Notes under the pieces: model-generated
What the model saw: only the letters and a program-made list of their open reading frames with translations
What the model was told of the DNA's origin: nothing
Databases searched by the model: none
Program-made: the position numbers and the translations under genes
Part shown: piece after piece, positions 5,772 to 7,262 of the stretch
Numbering within the stretch: the stretch's first letter is position 1
Layout: each line of letters opens with the position of its first letter
DNA from: Hymenobacter sp.
Lineage (GTDB): Bacteria > Bacteroidota > Bacteroidia > Cytophagales > Hymenobacteraceae
Direction of reading: 5' to 3'
Length of the DNA stretch: 7,262 bases
Assembly (NCBI GenBank): GCA_025362615.1
Contig: JANYFQ010000053.1
Span: 1 to 7,262, forward strand

Positions 5772-7178
5772 TTACGCTACCACTTCCACCTTCACCTTTT
5801 TGCCCTTCACCTTGGCACCTTGCATGGCGGCGAGCACGGCGGCGGCCTGGCCTTCGGGCACGGCCACGAAGCTGTAGTAGTCAAACACCTCGATGCGGCC
5901 GACGGCCTCGCGGGCCAGGCCGCCGACGGCCACAAACGTGCCCACGAGGTCGTGGGCGGATATTTTTTCGCGGCGGCCGGCCGAGATGTGCAGCGTCACC
6001 ATGTTGGGGCGCGGGGCCTTGGGGGCGGCCAGCGGCAGGGGCGGGGGCGCGAGGGCGGCCCACTGCACGTCGGCGGTTTGGGGCCAGGCGGCGAGCTTGT
6101 TGCGCTCGTAGCCCGTCACGATGAGGTGGGCCGTGCCGGTGGCCCCGGCGCGGGCCGTGCGCCCGGCGCGGTGCTGGAAGGTTTCGGCCAGCTCGGGCGC
6201 GTCGTACTGCACCACGGTGTCGAGTTCGGTCACGTCGAGGCCGCGGGCGGCCACGTCGGTGGCCACGAGCACGGTGGCCGAGCCGTTGCGCAATTTCATG
6301 AGGGCCTTGTCGCGCTCGGGTTGCAGCATTTTGCCGTGCAGGGCTTCGGCGGCCAGGCCGCGCCCGCGCAGGAAGCGGGTGAGTTCCTCCACACGGTCGC
6401 GGGTGTTGGCGAAAACCAGGGCCGCGCCCGCGTCGGGTTGCGAAAGGAGGTGGTAAAGCGCGGCGGGCTTCTGCTCGGTGTTGGCCAACACGTGGCCGCG
6501 CAGGCTCAGGCCCACGGGCAGGGTGGCGGCGGCATCGCCGCCGACGTTCATCACCCGCGCCTTAGCCAGGTGCGAGCGCACGAGCGTGAGCACCTTGTCG
6601 GGCATGGTGGCCGAGAAGAGCAGCGTTTGGCGGCGCTGCGGCAGGCGGCCCACAATGGTGGCGAGCTGCTCCTGAAACCCGAGTTCGAGCAGCTTGTCGG
6701 CCTCATCCAGCACCAGCACCTTGAGCTGGTTGGGGATGATGGTGCGCCGCTCCAGGTGGTCCAAAAACCGGCCCGGCGTGGCAATGACGACGTGCGGCGC
6801 TTGCTGCATACTCTTCACTTCTTCGCGCATGGCGTGGCCGCCGTAGTAGGCCGCCACCCGCAGGTTGGGCAGGTGCTTGCCCAGGCTTTTGAGCACGGCC
6901 TGCACTTGCAGGGCCAACTCGCGGGCGGGCACCAGCACCACGGCCTGCACGGTGGCCTGCGCGGTGTCAAGCTGCTGCAACACGGCCAGGCCGTAGGCGG
7001 CGGTTTTGCCCGAGCCGGTGGGAGCCTGGCCCGCCACGTCCTGCCCCTCCAGCACGGCGGGCAGCACCAGCGCCTGCACGGGCGTGGGGATGGTGAAATT
7101 CAGTTCGGCCAGCCCCGCCAGCAAGGCCGGGGCGTGGGCGTAATCGGAAAAAACGGCGGGGGTAGGGTCGGTTGGCAC
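5772..7178 (-). CDS. dbpA: ATP-dependent DEAD-box RNA helicase, DbpA type
   Basis: The product is 468 aa, close to E. coli DbpA. All helicase motifs are present: Q motif (Phe10, PTPVQ 31-35), I APTGSGKT (52-59), Ia PARELALQ (84-91), Ib TPGR (134-137), II DEAD (158-161), III SAT (189-191), IV ALVFANT (253-259), V ATDVAARGLD (306-315) and VI HRAGRTARAG (336-345). A proline-rich linker (about 376-391) leads to a C-terminal RRM-like DbpA RNA-binding domain (about 392-467: VTLHISAGRREKISAHDLVGTF, then VFDYYSFVAV and KVKGKKVKVEVV). Known DbpA binds the 23S rRNA hairpin 92 region and acts in large-subunit assembly in the cytoplasm; the same role is inferred here. DeaD/CsdA carries a similar domain but is usually longer. 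The start is GTG: no ATG lies in frame between the upstream stop codon and the Q motif. A perfect TACCTTTG promoter box lies 4 bases before it. Confidence 0.88.
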   Translation of the reverse strand: MPTDPTPAVFSDYAHAPALLAGLAELNFTIPTPVQALVLPAVLEGQDVAGQAPTGSGKTAAYGLAVLQQLDTAQATVQAVVLVPARELALQVQAVLKSLGKHLPNLRVAAYYGGHAMREEVKSMQQAPHVVIATPGRFLDHLERRTIIPNQLKVLVLDEADKLLELGFQEQLATIVGRLPQRRQTLLFSATMPDKVLTLVRSHLAKARVMNVGGDAAATLPVGLSLRGHVLANTEQKPAALYHLLSQPDAGAALVFANTRDRVEELTRFLRGRGLAAEALHGKMLQPERDKALMKLRNGSATVLVATDVAARGLDVTELDTVVQYDAPELAETFQHRAGRTARAGATGTAHLIVTGYERNKLAAWPQTADVQWAALAPPPLPLAAPKAPRPNMVTLHISAGRREKISAHDLVGTFVAVGGLAREAVGRIEVFDYYSFVAVPEGQAAAVLAAMQGAKVKGKKVKVEVVA

Positions 7179-7182
7179 CCGG

Positions 7183-7190
7183 CAAAGGTA
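7183..7190 (-). promoter_or_regulatory. Promoter -7 box of dbpA
   Basis: On the minus strand the sequence reads TACCTTTG, a full match to the Bacteroidota -7 consensus TAnnTTTG. The last G (7183) is 5 bases from the first base of the GTG start codon (7178), so transcription would begin at or next to the start codon. No TTG is found at the usual distance upstream for a -33 element. Confidence 0.55.
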
Positions 7191-7262
7191 CGGCGGGGCG
7201 GTAGGGCGGTAGGCGAGTGGGCCGGCTCCCCTGCTTTTTCAAGGAGGGAATGCGAGCGCCGA

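Overview
The window (7,262 bases) looks like a chromosomal stretch from a GC-rich member of the Bacteroidota, most plausibly Hymenobacter or a close relative. Support for this: high GC, no Shine-Dalgarno sequence ahead of any of the five genes, a matching Bacteroidota-type promoter box (TAnnTTTG) at the helicase gene, many exported proteins, and a FAS1 lipoprotein typical of this phylum. The genus assignment is inference.

Layout from left to right: (1) 1-149, an intergenic stretch with a strong GC-rich inverted repeat and an AT-rich octamer tandem repeat. (2) 150-1049, minus strand, an exported beta-barrel outer-membrane protein. (3) 1050-1232, a divergent intergenic region. (4) 1233-2216, plus strand, a lipoprotein with two FAS1 (fasciclin) domains. 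(5) 2371-3912, plus strand, an exported alpha/beta hydrolase with an N-terminal beta-rich module. (6) 3901-4004, an imperfect palindrome joining the ends of two convergent genes. (7) 3996-5417, minus strand, an unrecognised exported protein, probably a beta-barrel. (8) 5418-5771, an intergenic region with a candidate promoter, a GC hairpin and a MITE-like element with terminal inverted repeats and a target-site-like direct repeat. (9) 5772-7178, minus strand, a DEAD-box RNA helicase of the DbpA type, with a GTG start immediately behind a perfect promoter box.

The genes do not form an evident pathway or operon. Four of the five encode envelope or exported proteins and the fifth is a ribosome-assembly helicase. 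I see no defence system, CRISPR array, phage, toxin-antitoxin pair, tRNA or rRNA, and no convincing new multi-gene system.

The points most worth a second look are: the alpha/beta hydrolase whose nucleophile elbow reads GHGEGG, with Gly in place of the expected catalytic Ser while the Asp and His appear to be kept; the roughly 155-base MITE-like element inserted exactly at the stop codon of dbpA; and a helicase gene that appears to be transcribed as a leaderless mRNA.
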